A DNA stretch of 64,000 bases from Paramacrobiotus metropolitanus (lineage: Eukaryota; Tardigrada; Eutardigrada; Parachela; Macrobiotidae). The DNA is taken from contig NW_026570266.1 of NCBI RefSeq assembly GCF_019649055.1, positions 868,001 to 932,000 on the forward strand. Direction: 5' to 3'. The position numbers were made by a program, and so were the translations under genes. Each line of letters opens with the position of its first letter. Position 1 is the stretch's first letter. Shown one piece after another: positions 45,616-57,356 of the stretch. The notes beneath the pieces are model-generated. The model ran no database searches. It was given only the letters and a program-made list of their open reading frames with translations, and had not been told where the DNA came from.

Positions 45616-47064
45616 CTAAACAGTTATAATATGCAGTTACAGTAGTTATACCGCGAATCATCCCAGATCAGCAAAATGTGTGCTTGTTTTATCTGGGAAA
45701 ATTAAATGCTAGCAACAAGTTTATAACTTTATATTAGCAGTCTACAAGAAAGTTATGTTAAGGTTTTTATTAGTTCATGCCGGTGCTTCAGCGCACCTTA
45801 TTAAGTAAACGGCTACTTCGCTCATTCATTTATGGATATATTATTGTATTTGCACCATAAACTGACCTTTAATTACAGTATCTGCAACGAAAGAATGTGT
45901 TAATATGTTCTTCAGAATTTGAACACAGTACATATTAACACAGTGTACCCTTACCATTAGCCATATTGCCGCCGGATGTTTGTCCAACTTTATCGCAAAA
46001 CACAATGCATTAGAGAAAGCAAAAGCCAAACGGATAAGCGATATGCAAACGGTGGCTAAGCTCTGCAGCAAAATATAATAATTACGACTGTACCCTTGCA
46101 AAGTATTTCGAAACAGCATCAACAGAGCCGAAGAGTGCCTTGTGATATTTTACGGACGGCATCGTTTTCTCATTCTGAATACTCTGTGCAAAATACCGAT
46201 AAGGAGATAAGGTGCTGTATTAATAATAATAATTACTGATGACGAGGTACTACATAGTACGTACGGGAATACGCTTATCATTTTCATATCCACATCAGCG
46301 TATTCACTGTCGGCTTTGCACATTCGATTTCCACGCCCATAACACAGTTTAGACGTGTGTTGGCGCCAGTAAGTTGAAAGTTCACGATTTTCCGGATAAG
46401 TAATGCATTCATTGTTCATTCGGTTTCTATACTTACTCGTAACTTATACGTCTTTGCTGATAATGCAGTATTGTCCGACGTATGTGTACACTACTGTAAC
46501 CCGTAAAGAGCTAAAAGTTGGGAGCTACGTTTAAAATTGTTGTGCAGCGGCGAACAAGACCGAATCGTGCAACAGTGCCAATGGTGTTCTTTCCGGAGAT
46601 AAGACTTCTTCTGTGCGGTTGGCAGGTTAATGAAGTGCTTAGCTGCTCGAGAGACATACAGCGAACTAATGGTGTGTTGTTCGGTACTTAATACATCAAA
46701 TATTGTAGGCAAGAAAAGTAGAGCTGGTTAAAAGCAGATTTCCTCGTCACAACAAACGCATCTTTAGTTTTTTTTGCGGCCTTTCCGTTGTCGTGATTTT
46801 TATTACTGTGTAACACGGTGCAAGGTCAACATCAAAGCCCAACAGCAAAACTACAAGCTTGTAATAAATGTTTCAACGCAGGGCAGAATACGGTGCTGCC
46901 GTTGTGGTTTAAAATTGAAAAATGAGGTCACATCACATTATAGGACGCTGCTTTACCGATTAGTCAATCGCGAGCAACATATTATTCAATACTAAAAGCC
47001 GACTCCAGGAAGGCCTACTCAAAAACGAGCAAATTCGGGAAGACAGACAAGTGACACAAAAGCT
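45616..47064. other. Gene-free stretch
   Basis: Expected to hold the missing 5' exons of the pseudokinase gene, but no N-lobe motifs (glycine loop, VAIK lysine, helix C) were recognised. Several 60-110 codon ORFs on both strands have no features. Confidence 0.4.
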
Positions 47065-49386
47065 TTAATTCACATAACAGCCGTCCAGTATGTGCATGGC
47101 CAACCGGCTAACCAAGGAGACATCGAGTTCTCGCAAATCCACTCCATCCCACCATTGTGAATCGTGACTGAGGCCGAAACTGCTAAACCTGTCGAAGAGC
47201 AGCAGCGTCATAATCACAGACAGCACGCTTTCCACAACTTACGTCAAAACTCACAATTTCAAAAACGATCGAATTGCGGTCCAACCCAAAGGATAACGCA
47301 GAGTCTGTACCCAGTTCGCATGCACGCCGACGACCTTGTCATGTACACGTTGGCTGACATCCGGACAACTGTCGTTGACAGCTGCAAGAAAGCGTCGACA
47401 CTGTTCAGCGGGTGTTTCCGTATAGTGGAAGCGGACGAAGAGAATAACCACCGTTGGCTGCGGGTCACGGTGGATCTTACTGTTGCCTTGCCATGACGAA
47501 TTAATAGTCTCCGACCATCTTTTGCAGGTTACTCCCGATGGTCGTAGGATCCGACGCTGTGTAGTTGATTAGCACGAGCTCCTCACAGACCGCCAGCGCT
47601 GCCGACAACGCACAACATTCATGTGACGGATGTGATTGACCATAGTACCACCTACTGAGGTCAAGGAAGACGCAGTATGGGAACAAGTAATCCTGATCGT
47701 TCTTGGCAATTATTTTTGGGATGCGGATTCTCTTCGCTCCCAGAATTTGTGACACAATGAACATTCTGCCGGAGAACGATCTACGAGACCGAAACTTGTG
47801 ACCACCACGTGTCTCCGGTTCACGGAACAGCAGCGTTTTCGTATGCCGGGACACCGTCCGGTCGACCAACGTTACGAACTGATAATAGTAACAAAACCAG
47901 GCGGCGGGAAAATCCGCAGTGTTGGTTTTCTGGCAAAGCATGGAGGTATCCCAAATTACGCATCGACTGCCTACAAAGTTCTGCAAATTTCTCCATAGGG
48001 CGCACACCCTGAAAGCCAGAGCGAAGAACGGTCAGTAGATGGTCCGACAATTCATTCAAGGAAACTCGTGTTTAATTTTGTATCCATTTCATTGCAAATG
48101 AAATTAATCGCAAAGGAGGAGGAAATGCAGTACATCAAAAGACAAAAAATATGTGGATGTATCTACTGTTTAAGTATGTTTTCTATCGAAAACAAGGTAA
48201 CCGGCCGGCTCACCTGTTCGTTCGTAACTGAGTAACGATATCCAAATCAAGCAGAACGCAACCGAGAATATGGTGCGGAAGGTCACTCATACTCGCCTCT
48301 TCCACACCGGCTGCAAAAAACAGAAAGTCTGCAATGAAATTTCTGTTGTAATTTTTAATTTTACCGATCTGGTCTTATGGAAACGCTTTATTGTAGAACG
48401 AATGCAAGCTGCTACTGTAACAGTTTGTACTCAGTTGTACCAAGAAGGTGTGTGATCGATAGTACGTAAATTGAGGTTTATTAACAGACTCTACTAAACT
48501 CACCGAACTGAATCGAATCGTTTGTGCCGACACCAAGGATACGGTCATTCACTAGTCTCGACGGTTGCACCGCGAGACATCTCTGGCAGGCTTCCTTCAA
48601 CGACTGCTCATCCCAGAACATGCTTCTTCCGGCGGCATCATCATGCACTTCCGCGCAAACGAAAGTGACAGTATCGATTCCCGCTCGTGCAAACACACGG
48701 CACCCGACAGTAAACTCGTATTCAGGGCTGTTCAGCTGCCGCATGCCACAACCGGTGCAACGGAAAATAATGGAAGTTCCCTCAAACCAGTGAGCAAACG
48801 TACAACTGGCATCACACTGATCACCATTTCCCGGTGCGAACCGGCAAGTTTCGGACAAAAACTTCGGCAGGCTGACCACGTCCCGTAGTAACTGAGCCTG
48901 GGGAAAGTCGATGACGTGCTTGCGATAGACGAACTCATTACTAGGGTCAAAAACACTCGGCTCTCCGTTTGACGGTAACCGTTCGACTACGTCATTTTCA
49001 AACGCCACGATGCACGAATCCGCCGATATGCTGTCCTGATCATCATCCTGGCGTACAATGTAGAACGCTCTGGGTAGCGCCTGGATAGGAGCACCCGGCC
49101 GGAAAACAATCGGCCCACCGTCGACATCGCGCAACGGCGCCTGTAGTGAGAGACGTCGAATAGGCTGACGGTGAATCTGGTAATGCAGCCAGAGACGGTT
49201 GGAAGAAATCCATTGTGCGCTGATGGAGGGCATGTCGAAATCAACGAGAAAATTGTCGCCGTCAATATCCTGAACGTACCCCAGCCACCATTGGCCATCG
49301 TCGCGCAGCACCAACACCGTGTTCCCGTAGTTCACTTCGCGTCCACTGGAGCGGAACTGTCGGAAGTAGCGAGATGTTCCGTTCAT
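47065..49386 (-). pseudogene. Unrecognised four-exon gene family, paralogue 1 (damaged)
   Basis: Minus-strand exons are 49386-48504, 48310-48214, 48008-47255 and 47167-47065. The ATG at 49386 begins MNGTSRYFRQF and matches the paralogue start best. The N-terminal module YGNTVLVLRDDGQWWLGYVQ followed by VDFD looks like a small beta-barrel of the Tudor/Agenet kind (inference from pattern). A mid region with C..C Cys pairs follows. Exon 3 has SRHTKTLLF and a Cys/Trp-rich stretch; the last exon ends RLAMHILDGCYVN. Exon 3 carries a TAA at 47503-47501 followed closely by a frame change before VVILFVRFHYTETPAEQCRR. The total length is off by one relative to the closed frame, so the copy is probably dead or sequenced with error. 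Function unknown. Confidence 0.62.
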
Positions 49387-50442
49387 GGTAAATGACACCG
49401 ACCGCCAATGGAAAATCCCGTGTAGCCTTATAATTATCCTTTGTTCTTCACGTGGAAGATATACGCTGAGAAACAAGCTCACGAAGGCCGTTAGATAACT
49501 TTCCTTGGCGGAGTATTAGCGGCTTCGGCAAGGCGGATAATCGCGTAGTCATAACCTATTTTTCTGTTCCAACGAACTGAACCAAATCTGCGATGATCAA
49601 AAGAGCAATCACATACAAGATGCGTATCTGAATCGGTTTCTAATCTGCCTCCTCGAATGCTAACTGCGACCTGGCTGGCCCCATATCCTAACTGCCATCC
49701 GGTTTGTTATAGATTGGATTCAAAGAGACGCAGAAATCTGGGCATAGCGACACACGACACGCCCTCGTTCTAGTGGTCTCTCTGCTACAGTTATGTGTGT
49801 GTGTGTGAATTGGTATAAATTGGGAAATGTTAAACGCTAACTTGTGTCACTTGCTGCGTAAAATTTTTTCTGTTCTTGTTGTCTTTGTGATAGCTTGGGG
49901 CCGGTTCCGGCCATGTTCGGCATAACTGCCCAAAGGAAGTAAATTCCGAGCCCACCTTTGGTGTTCTCGCGTGGCGTGTAAGAGCAATTCATTATGATAC
50001 GAGTACCATACCAGACAGCTTGTATTATACTACTGCCCCTAAGTTAGGCATCTTCCTACAAAGATGTGTATTTGTACATACCAATACTTTTAAAAACGGA
50101 CGATCGCCATTCAGCGCCACACTGGGAATATCAGTCAAATTTTTGAAGTGGCAGATCGTGTGCCGAAGTAAATACAAATTGCACACGCACATATGCCGTT
50201 ACTTTTATTTATTCGATCAAGATAGTCAGTTCAAAGTAGTGTTACGAGTACGTACATAAAAATAATTTTTTTGTTCCTCGGAAGGCGGACAATCAGAAGA
50301 CACTAAAAAGGCTGTTCCAGACACGATTACAATATTTTGTTATTAGTCGAAATCTTTAAATGACCCAGATCATTCAAAAATCTATACCTTGAACATGAGC
50401 TTATTATACGGTAAAGACGTAAAATACATATGGCCGCTCTCA
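49387..50442. other. Intergenic stretch between the two paralogues
   Basis: Upstream region of paralogue 1 and 3' flank of paralogue 2. It contains a short (gt)n run near 49794-49806. No gene was recognised. Confidence 0.45.
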
Positions 50443-53400
50443 TCAGGTTTTACAAAACACAGCCAGAGACTGCACGGCCAGCTTATTTAAAGAAGAGATA
50501 TCCAAAGTCTTCCAGTCAACGTCTTTGCACGATTTCACCGATCCGTCTATCCCAAATCCATTGTACCTGCAAATTTAGCGATTTATATTCACAAATCGCT
50601 TCTAAGGTTCTTTAATTAAAATGTTAAACGATATTTATTCAGCTCAGGCGGCAAGCTTTTATGGAAATATGATCAAATATCTGCATCCGAAAATACTAGA
50701 TTAGGCGAATTTGAGTATCATTTAAAGGCCTGTTAACGCCGTCGCCCTTACAGTGATATTACTCGAAAATACTGTAAATCAATCTGGCGCTCGAAAATAA
50801 ATCAGTTGACCAATAAATTACTTATATTTTACTCACAGGTTAAGCCAGTGCCGAGCAAAAGTCCACTGTTCAGGATTAATCAGCGTGTCCGCCCAACGTT
50901 GATAAGCGCGTTGAGCCTTGTCATAATCCGCTGTACTGACGGGTGGACAGTGCTCTTCCGCCGCCATCAGTAATCGCCGCAGCATTTCCGCGCTCGAATC
51001 CGTTGAGTGGAAAGTCAACTGAGGAATCGCTATGGTAAGATGGCGTCTTTCTTTGGTATAGACCATCAAGTGCATCCATTTCTCCTCGTAACCGAGAGCG
51101 CTCTCGTGGAAAATCCAGCACATACCAGCAGCCATATCCACTATCGCGTGATTCCGTAGAATCAGTCGGTGACAAACGGTGACCAGTTCCGGCGCAATTT
51201 GACACCTCCACTGTGATTGAGTCTGTGGAAGAGACTGACCTCCACCCCAGACCATTATTCCGGTAGAGCTGGTTCCGTCCTGAATGACAATCAGATTCAG
51301 GAACATCTTCTTGGCCTTCAGCATGCCCTTCAGCACCGACAGCAATACAGAGTGGAAATCAATGGTGGCAGACGGTCGGAACGTCAGAGTTCTGGAGTGC
51401 CTGGTCAGAGCGCGGTCCATACACCAGGCCAGGTCGTACATTATGTTGTGCTCCGAGTATTTCGATTGGTTCGGCAACGCTGCGGCCGCACTGATGACAA
51501 CATGTCTCGACGCCGTGGATCGTGCAGACAAAAGGCGATTCCAGTAAGTACAAACTCTGCCAGAGGAAAACGAACACAGGTTACCACATACGGGCCTCCA
51601 CGAAACGTTTCTGAATAGCCGACTCATAGTTCCCCAGAACGAACGCCCCAAAAACACACTCAGTTAATATCGTCCGCGTCGGTACATGGGAAACATCATG
51701 CACACTGTTCGCCCCAATAAACTTTCAGTTATAAAAAAATTATTTGATAATTCGAGAATTATTCGATAATTGTGAGATAGAAAAAATTTTGATACTCAGC
51801 GTTCATAAATGTTGATGTCTATCACCATAATATTGTGATGTTCGACACCAAATAATTTTACTACTGAGACCAAAAATTCTTAACATACAGAACAACGACT
51901 TTTGCTACGATGAAACAATGACTACACCCACCTTTGGCATCTCGCTTGTGTGTGCACATCCAGGTCCATGAGAATTGCAGTCACCACCGGATAATCCAAG
52001 TCCCAGATTCTCCCCTCTACAAAACAACGGTTTATTCCTTAGTGCCCCCGCTTATGAAACTCGTGGCATAAACTGCACAACCTCAAGAGGCTTTAATACT
52101 TGTGCATACTTACAGAGTAATGAGAGTATCTCGAGAAGACATTATTGACTTACCGGTATTGTAAGGAATCTCTCCCAAAGTATCCATCAGATCTGACACC
52201 TTCTTCCAGACAGAATTATCTAGGGTTGTTGATACCAAATGGTAATTGGTATTGTGGTACGGCTGGTATACCATTTACCAATGGTATATCAGACAGGCTT
52301 CGGATGGTAAGATTAAATACCAGATATACCAAATAAAGTTTGGTATATCAAATTGCATTTGGTATTACCAAAAAGACTTTAATTTTAAATTTTTGGACTG
52401 TTGGAGCTAGGGAATCGAGTTCAGAGAGTCGCGAATTCACTTCTGTAGCTGTTACGGTGTTGCATTTTACGAATATAATATGTACTATAGTCTATAGGTA
52501 TGTAAACTATGTATCTCTTCATTTTCTGCGTCAGTACGCTTATCGCTCGCTCACCACCTCAATACGGTATCAAGCGTTCGCTTGAGAGTTGGGACCAGCA
52601 TAATTATCTGTATTATATCATGTGTTTTGACACAAATACCGGTTGAGGAACTGGACTAAAATTAAAATGCAGTCTTCTGTATCATGAATCCAGCTGCTAA
52701 TACATGTCGTTCGAGAAAGGAATCGGAATCAAAAGAAATCTCAGTCCGGATCAGGCGTTTTCTTTTACCATTTCGGGGTCTCCGGCAGATAGTGGAATTA
52801 CCTATTGCAAAATTTACTGATTCTTATTTACTTTCCAAATTGTTCGATGGTACGAAGGTTCAATCACGTTTTTTACCGACTGAAACATAAGGCCGATTTG
52901 TTTTTTATGAAAAAATCTAAATACCACAGCATAATTACAATACCAGGTATTTTTGGTAATACCAGTGGTACTAACCGGTATACCAGTGGTAGAAACTGGT
53001 ATACCAATTTACCAATACCACTGTAGCTGTCCAAGGGCTGGTATCAACAACCCTAGAATTATCGGTGTGGGAATTTTGCCATGCCTGCATCAAACACTCT
53101 TGATTCCAGATGGCGGCGTCCATCGGACGTGGAGCATCGCGCTGGGCACACACCAACTTCAGTGAGCCATCTTCAACTGACACAAACATCCGCTCGGCGA
53201 TCCTTGTATTGATGAGATAAATTGTACCCAGGAAGGTTACTGTGGGCTTGAACAGTGCGGCAGCTTGACGGAAACAGTTTTGTATGGCTTCCATATCCAG
53301 CTTTTTCAGGGAATGCGCCTCGCTAATTGGAACGATAAACTTGCGATAATGCAGCCTTGTAAGGCTTGTGCTCATCAGTGAAGGTCCTCGAAAAGCCGCT

Positions 53401-53831
53401 TGGGCGGCTATCTGCCATTTATGAACAGCGAGATAACGCGGCGCATCGTTGCCATCCAGTTTGACGTAGTATACTCCAGTCTGATAGACTGCCACAATGA
53501 GCCGCGCCGGCCGAAAGATATGCGGTCCGTCCACGTCATTCCGCAGCGCCACCTGCACGACTCGCTTTTTCTTCTTAACGTCCATGGTCTGTTCATCCAT
53601 ATCCACCCATGGGTGGGCCCAGATCTGGCTGGCATGGATCCAGGATGCCGGGGCCGTCGTTGCATCGAAATCAATGAACATGTGATCGCCCGTTGAGTCA
53701 ACATCCTGGATATAACCCAGCCACCAAACGCCGGCACTTCGCTGCACTAACACCGTGTTTCCATGGTTCAGCACACGTTCCGTCCGTTTGGGTTCCCGAA
53801 ATGAATATACCGGCATAATTGTGTTGTCCAT
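50443..53831 (-). pseudogene. Unrecognised four-exon gene family, paralogue 2 (interrupted by a DNA element)
   Basis: Minus-strand exons: exon 1 53831-53057 plus 52213-52154, split by the element at 52220-53056; exon 2 52016-51932; exon 3 51658-50837; exon 4 50566-50443. Without the element and one copy of its target duplication, the phases close exactly to 621 residues with no other lesion. The N-terminus has HGNTVLVQRSAGVWWLGYIQ and FIDFD as in paralogue 1. Exon 2 has TAILMDLDV (ILGCVLLDLDI in paralogue 1). Exon 3 has TRHSRTLTFRPS. Exon 4 ends LAVQSLAVFCKT. Exon 2 and exon 4 were found by phase and paralogue comparison. The family is unknown to me; the WWLGY..D.D....DFD module suggests a Tudor/Agenet-like fold. 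No signal peptide or membrane helix, so an intracellular protein is likely. Confidence 0.7.
52220..53056. mobile_element. 837-bp TIR element inserted in exon 1 of paralogue 2
   Basis: 18-bp perfect terminal inverted repeats: ctagggttgttgatacca at 52220-52237 and its reverse complement at 53039-53056. They are flanked by identical 6-bp duplications aattat (52214-52219 and 53057-53062). Next to both ends are clusters of ggtatacc/taccaatggta motifs, like subterminal repeats. No transposase ORF, so non-autonomous. The superfamily is open; a 6-bp duplication is unusual. It splits a codon-intact exon, so the insertion is young. Confidence 0.9.
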
Positions 53832-54756
53832 GTTGTATCATAAAGAGATACAGAAAGATAACTCTAGGGGAAACTCTACCGGTCCAGGTGTACGCACTGC
53901 CCTACACTTTTTCCGGTATGTTGGCCTGAGTGTTTCGTCTTGACAAATAAGCAAGCAAAAAGACGAATGAGCTTTCGTTAGGAAAACTTGCTTCTTATAC
54001 AAAATGTTCGAGAATCTGTCACAAGTTCACAACACAAAAGGTGCAGGCCGTTCAATGCGTGCAATAGGCAAGTGTGGTACGTATTAGCGGATCCTTCGCA
54101 GAAAAACCTTATGAAGCTCTTTAATCTACAGATACAATACCGTAGGTCAGTTGCTCTCCATATCCGTTTTCCGATTTTTGCTTGATCAGTCACAATATTG
54201 CGCTTACAGGCAGCGCAGCTGAATCCGTGTTTACGCGGTCATTTCAACAATACTGTTTCTACAGTACTGCAACAAGATTAAAATGGCCCGGAAGAAGCCG
54301 AATGACCTCGAACAACTGTGATGGAAGACCATCATCCAGCAGCGTCAACATTAAACCTCACACTGCAAAATAGATACTACTTTATAGTGCGTTTAAGTGG
54401 ATTACGAATCAGTATTTAGAGAGATAATTAAGAGATTTATATATTAAGAGATTCAACGATTAGGGGAAACATGAATACATGAATACTTGTGGATGTGTTT
54501 ACCGTAGTTGTTGATGTTTTCTTGTTCTCCTTTATGATTTATGATGTACCTGCGCCTCAACTTGGTTATTTAGCTAGAAGTACTGTAAAATAATGATTTA
54601 TAGCCGGTCTGTTATGTAGTCGGTCTATAGCGACGTACAGTATCCGGTCTATCAGGATCATTCCCGATGCCCCAGAGATACTGTGCTTATTGTTAACACG
54701 TATAGAGCTCATACAATCGCCCTATTCAAGCACATATTATTTTAAAAATTGCTATA
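53832..54756. other. Gene-free stretch
   Basis: 5' flank of paralogue 2 and unassigned sequence. Small ORFs only. The run taagagatttatatattaag near 54425-54450 is simple sequence. Confidence 0.4.
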
Positions 54757-55511
54757 TTAAATAACCAATTGATCAAAAGTCCAGAGACAACTGTTGCAGT
54801 TAGTGAAATTGTTCAGGATGTTCAGTTCCTGAAATGTGCGGAATGCAGCTGCTTTTGCGCTTTTGACAGTCTCCATTGCTTCTCGTCCACATTTCCCGCT
54901 CATTACCGTGCCTTCCTGGCCGCGGATGCGCTGTGCGGTTTCTATCAGTTCCCTGAACAAAAAAACGCGAGTATAAGCAGTTGTGGTGTAGTAAGAAAAC
55001 CCCGTTGCGGTGCAATACGCGGCATCAAAGCTTACCACGCATGCAAATTGTAACGTAGATAATTGACTTACGAACTAACCTGAAATATTAAAACGATTTA
55101 ACATTTCAAGTTAGTTCGTAAGTCAATTATCTACGTACAATTTACAAATAATATTATTTTAATATGATTAAGAGCGTAAATGGCTTGTACAACATGAATC
55201 CTGTTTTAATTACAACACACCGGCATATATTCTGACGGGCAGCGGGCCCATTTTCGTTTTCCTCTGACGGGGAAGTAGGACTCAGGTAGCAACAAGCGTC
55301 GAAGGCGGCGTAATCTTTTTGTGTACAATGTGCAACAGCGCGGAAGAATTTCACCGGTCCGACAGTTGTGTTACAAAGCCGGCCCATGACCACGTTCCAC
55401 TCAGGAATGTACCATCCACATGATCCACTGTAGCTATCTTTCTCACGGTTGTAAATGTCTGGACAACGGGAACACAGCCTTTTCATGCTTTGACCGAGCT
55501 CATAACTTCGC
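54757..55511 (-). pseudogene. Secreted cysteine-rich family, copy 4: exons 2 and 3 without exon 1
   Basis: Minus-strand exon 2 (55511-55221) shows the family core: LGQSMKRLCSRCPDIYN, a WYIPEWNVVMGRLCNTT segment, GPVKFFRAVAHC, a CC pair and RQNIC. Exon 3 (54952-54757) has ELIETAQ and GKCGREAMETVK. Splice sites (ttag|, |gtgtgt, cag|) and phases fit the family. No exon 1 with signal peptide lies upstream on this strand. Instead a family exon 1 lies at 55622 on the opposite strand. A rearrangement must have flipped part of the gene, so the copy cannot make the normal protein. Confidence 0.75.
55045..55143. repeat. 41-bp inverted repeat (hairpin) between exons 2 and 3 of copy 4
   Basis: 55045-55086 and 55103-55143 are reverse complements with one extra base and one mismatch; the loop is 16 nt. 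Core gtagataattgacttacgaa. It lies in the intron of the rearranged secreted-family copy. Confidence 0.9.
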
Positions 55512-55621
55512 CTAACCAAATCGGTTTGGGTGAAACTATGCGGAATTATCCCAGTGGTACAAGCTGGTCCCGTAATTTTTATACGCACTAACACAGCGGA
55601 ACACACAAAATTACGCAGAAC

Positions 55622-55828
55622 ATGAACGTTCTGATTGCCGTAGGGTTAACTGCATGCGCAGTTCTCGCCACCACAGCCGCTGCAGAAACTTGCGAGGAAT
55701 TGATGGCACAGTGTTTTCAGCTGAATCGCTATGAAGACGACATCGTAAATCGGGTGGTATTTCCTAGCAAACCAAGACCATGCCGGTCGGGAGTTTAAAG
55801 AGAAATACTTTTACGAATACTGTTTACC
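55622..55828 (+). pseudogene. Orphan exon 1 of the secreted cysteine-rich family, opposite strand
   Basis: ATG at 55622 opens a perfect signal peptide (LIAVGLTACAVLATTAAA) and TCEELMAQCFQLNRYEDD, clearly the family exon 1 (compare TCEELKAQC in copy 1). The frame then breaks: the expected WPV region and the YC end appear in other frames (PVG, then KEKYFYEYC near 55800-55821), and the exon-end donor (tgccg|gt in copies 1 and 2) is absent. It points away from exons 2 and 3 of copy 4, which lie 111 bp to its left on the other strand. Confidence 0.72.
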
Positions 55829-57155
55829 GAGAACATGGTGTTTATGGTAACTGACTACGGGGAAACAGGCTCTGTTTTCCATTAATATTGCATCATTACC
55901 TACGAAAAACAGGAGCTTGCCATCAGCTCCTACGCAGGCGATTGATACCTTGAATGTCGGGCACTGAGGTGATCTGACCTTTGATACTAGCAGCAGTCCA
56001 GAGTGTCCTAACTGCTTAACCTGTGCCATGGAGGATCTGGCCAAATGGTTCGCCGAGCGGGCCGGGCGTTGGCGTGGGAATGTGCAATTTTATTGGAAAA
56101 TCGTGGTCAGTGGGCCACTGACTATCAAGGCCATCTGCGGGCAAATTTTGAATCGCAAAGGCAAAAATTCAATAAAAGGGTTGTTGCTGACCAATACTTT
56201 TTCGTCTTGCATGGTTCCTAGCTGTCAGTAATATTTTCGTTTTAGCAAATCTCGGCAGGTGAAATTCACGTTGGTTACTTAGTATCAGGTCGCGTATACG
56301 ATATACTCTCTGAAAATTAAGAGCTTTCGTTCTTTTCTTTAAGAAAACTAAGAGAGATGAAATTAAATTAAGTGCTTTAAGAGCTGAAAATTAAGAGAAA
56401 TTTAAGAGAGAATTGAGAGAGAGATTAAGAGATTAGGAGCATACAAGTCTTTCAAAATATTAATGATGTTCCAGTTTATCAAATGATGTTTCGAAACAGT
56501 ATTATGAAAGACCGAACAAAGCGAATCCCGCTATGAATTAAGTGTACAGGCTTACAAGAAGCAAAGTATTGTAGTAAACCGTAATTAGAAGGCGCTCATG
56601 AGATAAATGATTAATTACAACGTCACTTTGTAAAAACCGGTATTGTTCTCGTTTCGGTTAATCAATCGTGTGTCATCGTGGGATATGATTGAGCATTTTC
56701 GAAAACCGGTCTCCTAACCGTAAGTACCGTACATTAGTACCGTACCACGCGCAATGCATTCACCTCTGGGCAAAATCATTGTGAATCCCTATGCACCAGG
56801 TACTGTGTGTGGTATGGTAGTACGCACTATGCAGTAGATAGACAGGTACTGTAGTACGAAGCAGTAATTGTCCAAGTGTCGTCAATCAAGGCGGTCACTT
56901 CCCAGTAGTGAATGGCGCATTTGACAACTGCATCTTAACGATTGCATATTGCGGAATGTCTTCCGGGGAAAATTACTGCATACTGGGAATGGAGGAAATT
57001 CAAAATGGTGTTTCGCTAACCCTACCGGATAGCGGAAGCCTGCCAGCGTTTTCCAACACGTGTCCGCGTTCGTTGCGGTTTACCACGACATACTGCTGCA
57101 TATAAAAACGAAACGTACGTTTAAGTTACTTTTTTAACACATTTTTGACACCTAA
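55829..57155. other. Gene-free stretch
   Basis: Contains a purine-rich block of gagagaatt/taagaga repeats (about 56310-56450). The ORF at 56908-57105 is Cys-containing but unsupported. No gene was recognised. Confidence 0.4.
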
Positions 57156-57330
57156 CCGTTTATGTCTTGAACAAGCCCCTCAAGTTTTTCCCTTACGATA
57201 GCAGTTTATTTTATTTCCCATCCGTTTACACTGTGAACAAGCCCTCAACATTTTTCCTTGCCATTGCAGTAAATTAATTTATCGATCCGTTAACGCTTTT
57301 TACAAGCTTTAACCGTTTTTAAGCCTTTTG
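57156..57330. repeat. 65-bp tandem repeat just upstream of the SAMHD1-like gene
   Basis: Units starting ccgttta at 57156 and 57222 share gaacaagcccctcaa, ttttcc and gcagt, and a third partial unit (ccgttaacg...acaag) starts at 57287. Divergent copies. It ends about 27 bp before the ATG, so it lies in the likely promoter or 5' UTR. Confidence 0.6.
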
Positions 57331-57356
57331 CTTCAATTTTAACACTTTGACGAAAA

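Noticed and set aside
6328-47503. Stop-codon reassignment as an explanation for in-frame stops
   Set aside because: TAA, TAG and TGA all occur as internal stops, and all three also end intact genes here.
47960-51600. Apparent 28-30 nt introns at similar positions in both four-exon paralogues
   Set aside because: The phase problem that suggested them disappears once the small exon 2 (48310-48214 and 52016-51932) is included.
52220-53056. Element acting as a new intron (introner-like) in paralogue 2
   Set aside because: The only GT near the left end and the AG at the right tip (ccctag) would add 11 nt and break the frame, and the donor is weak.
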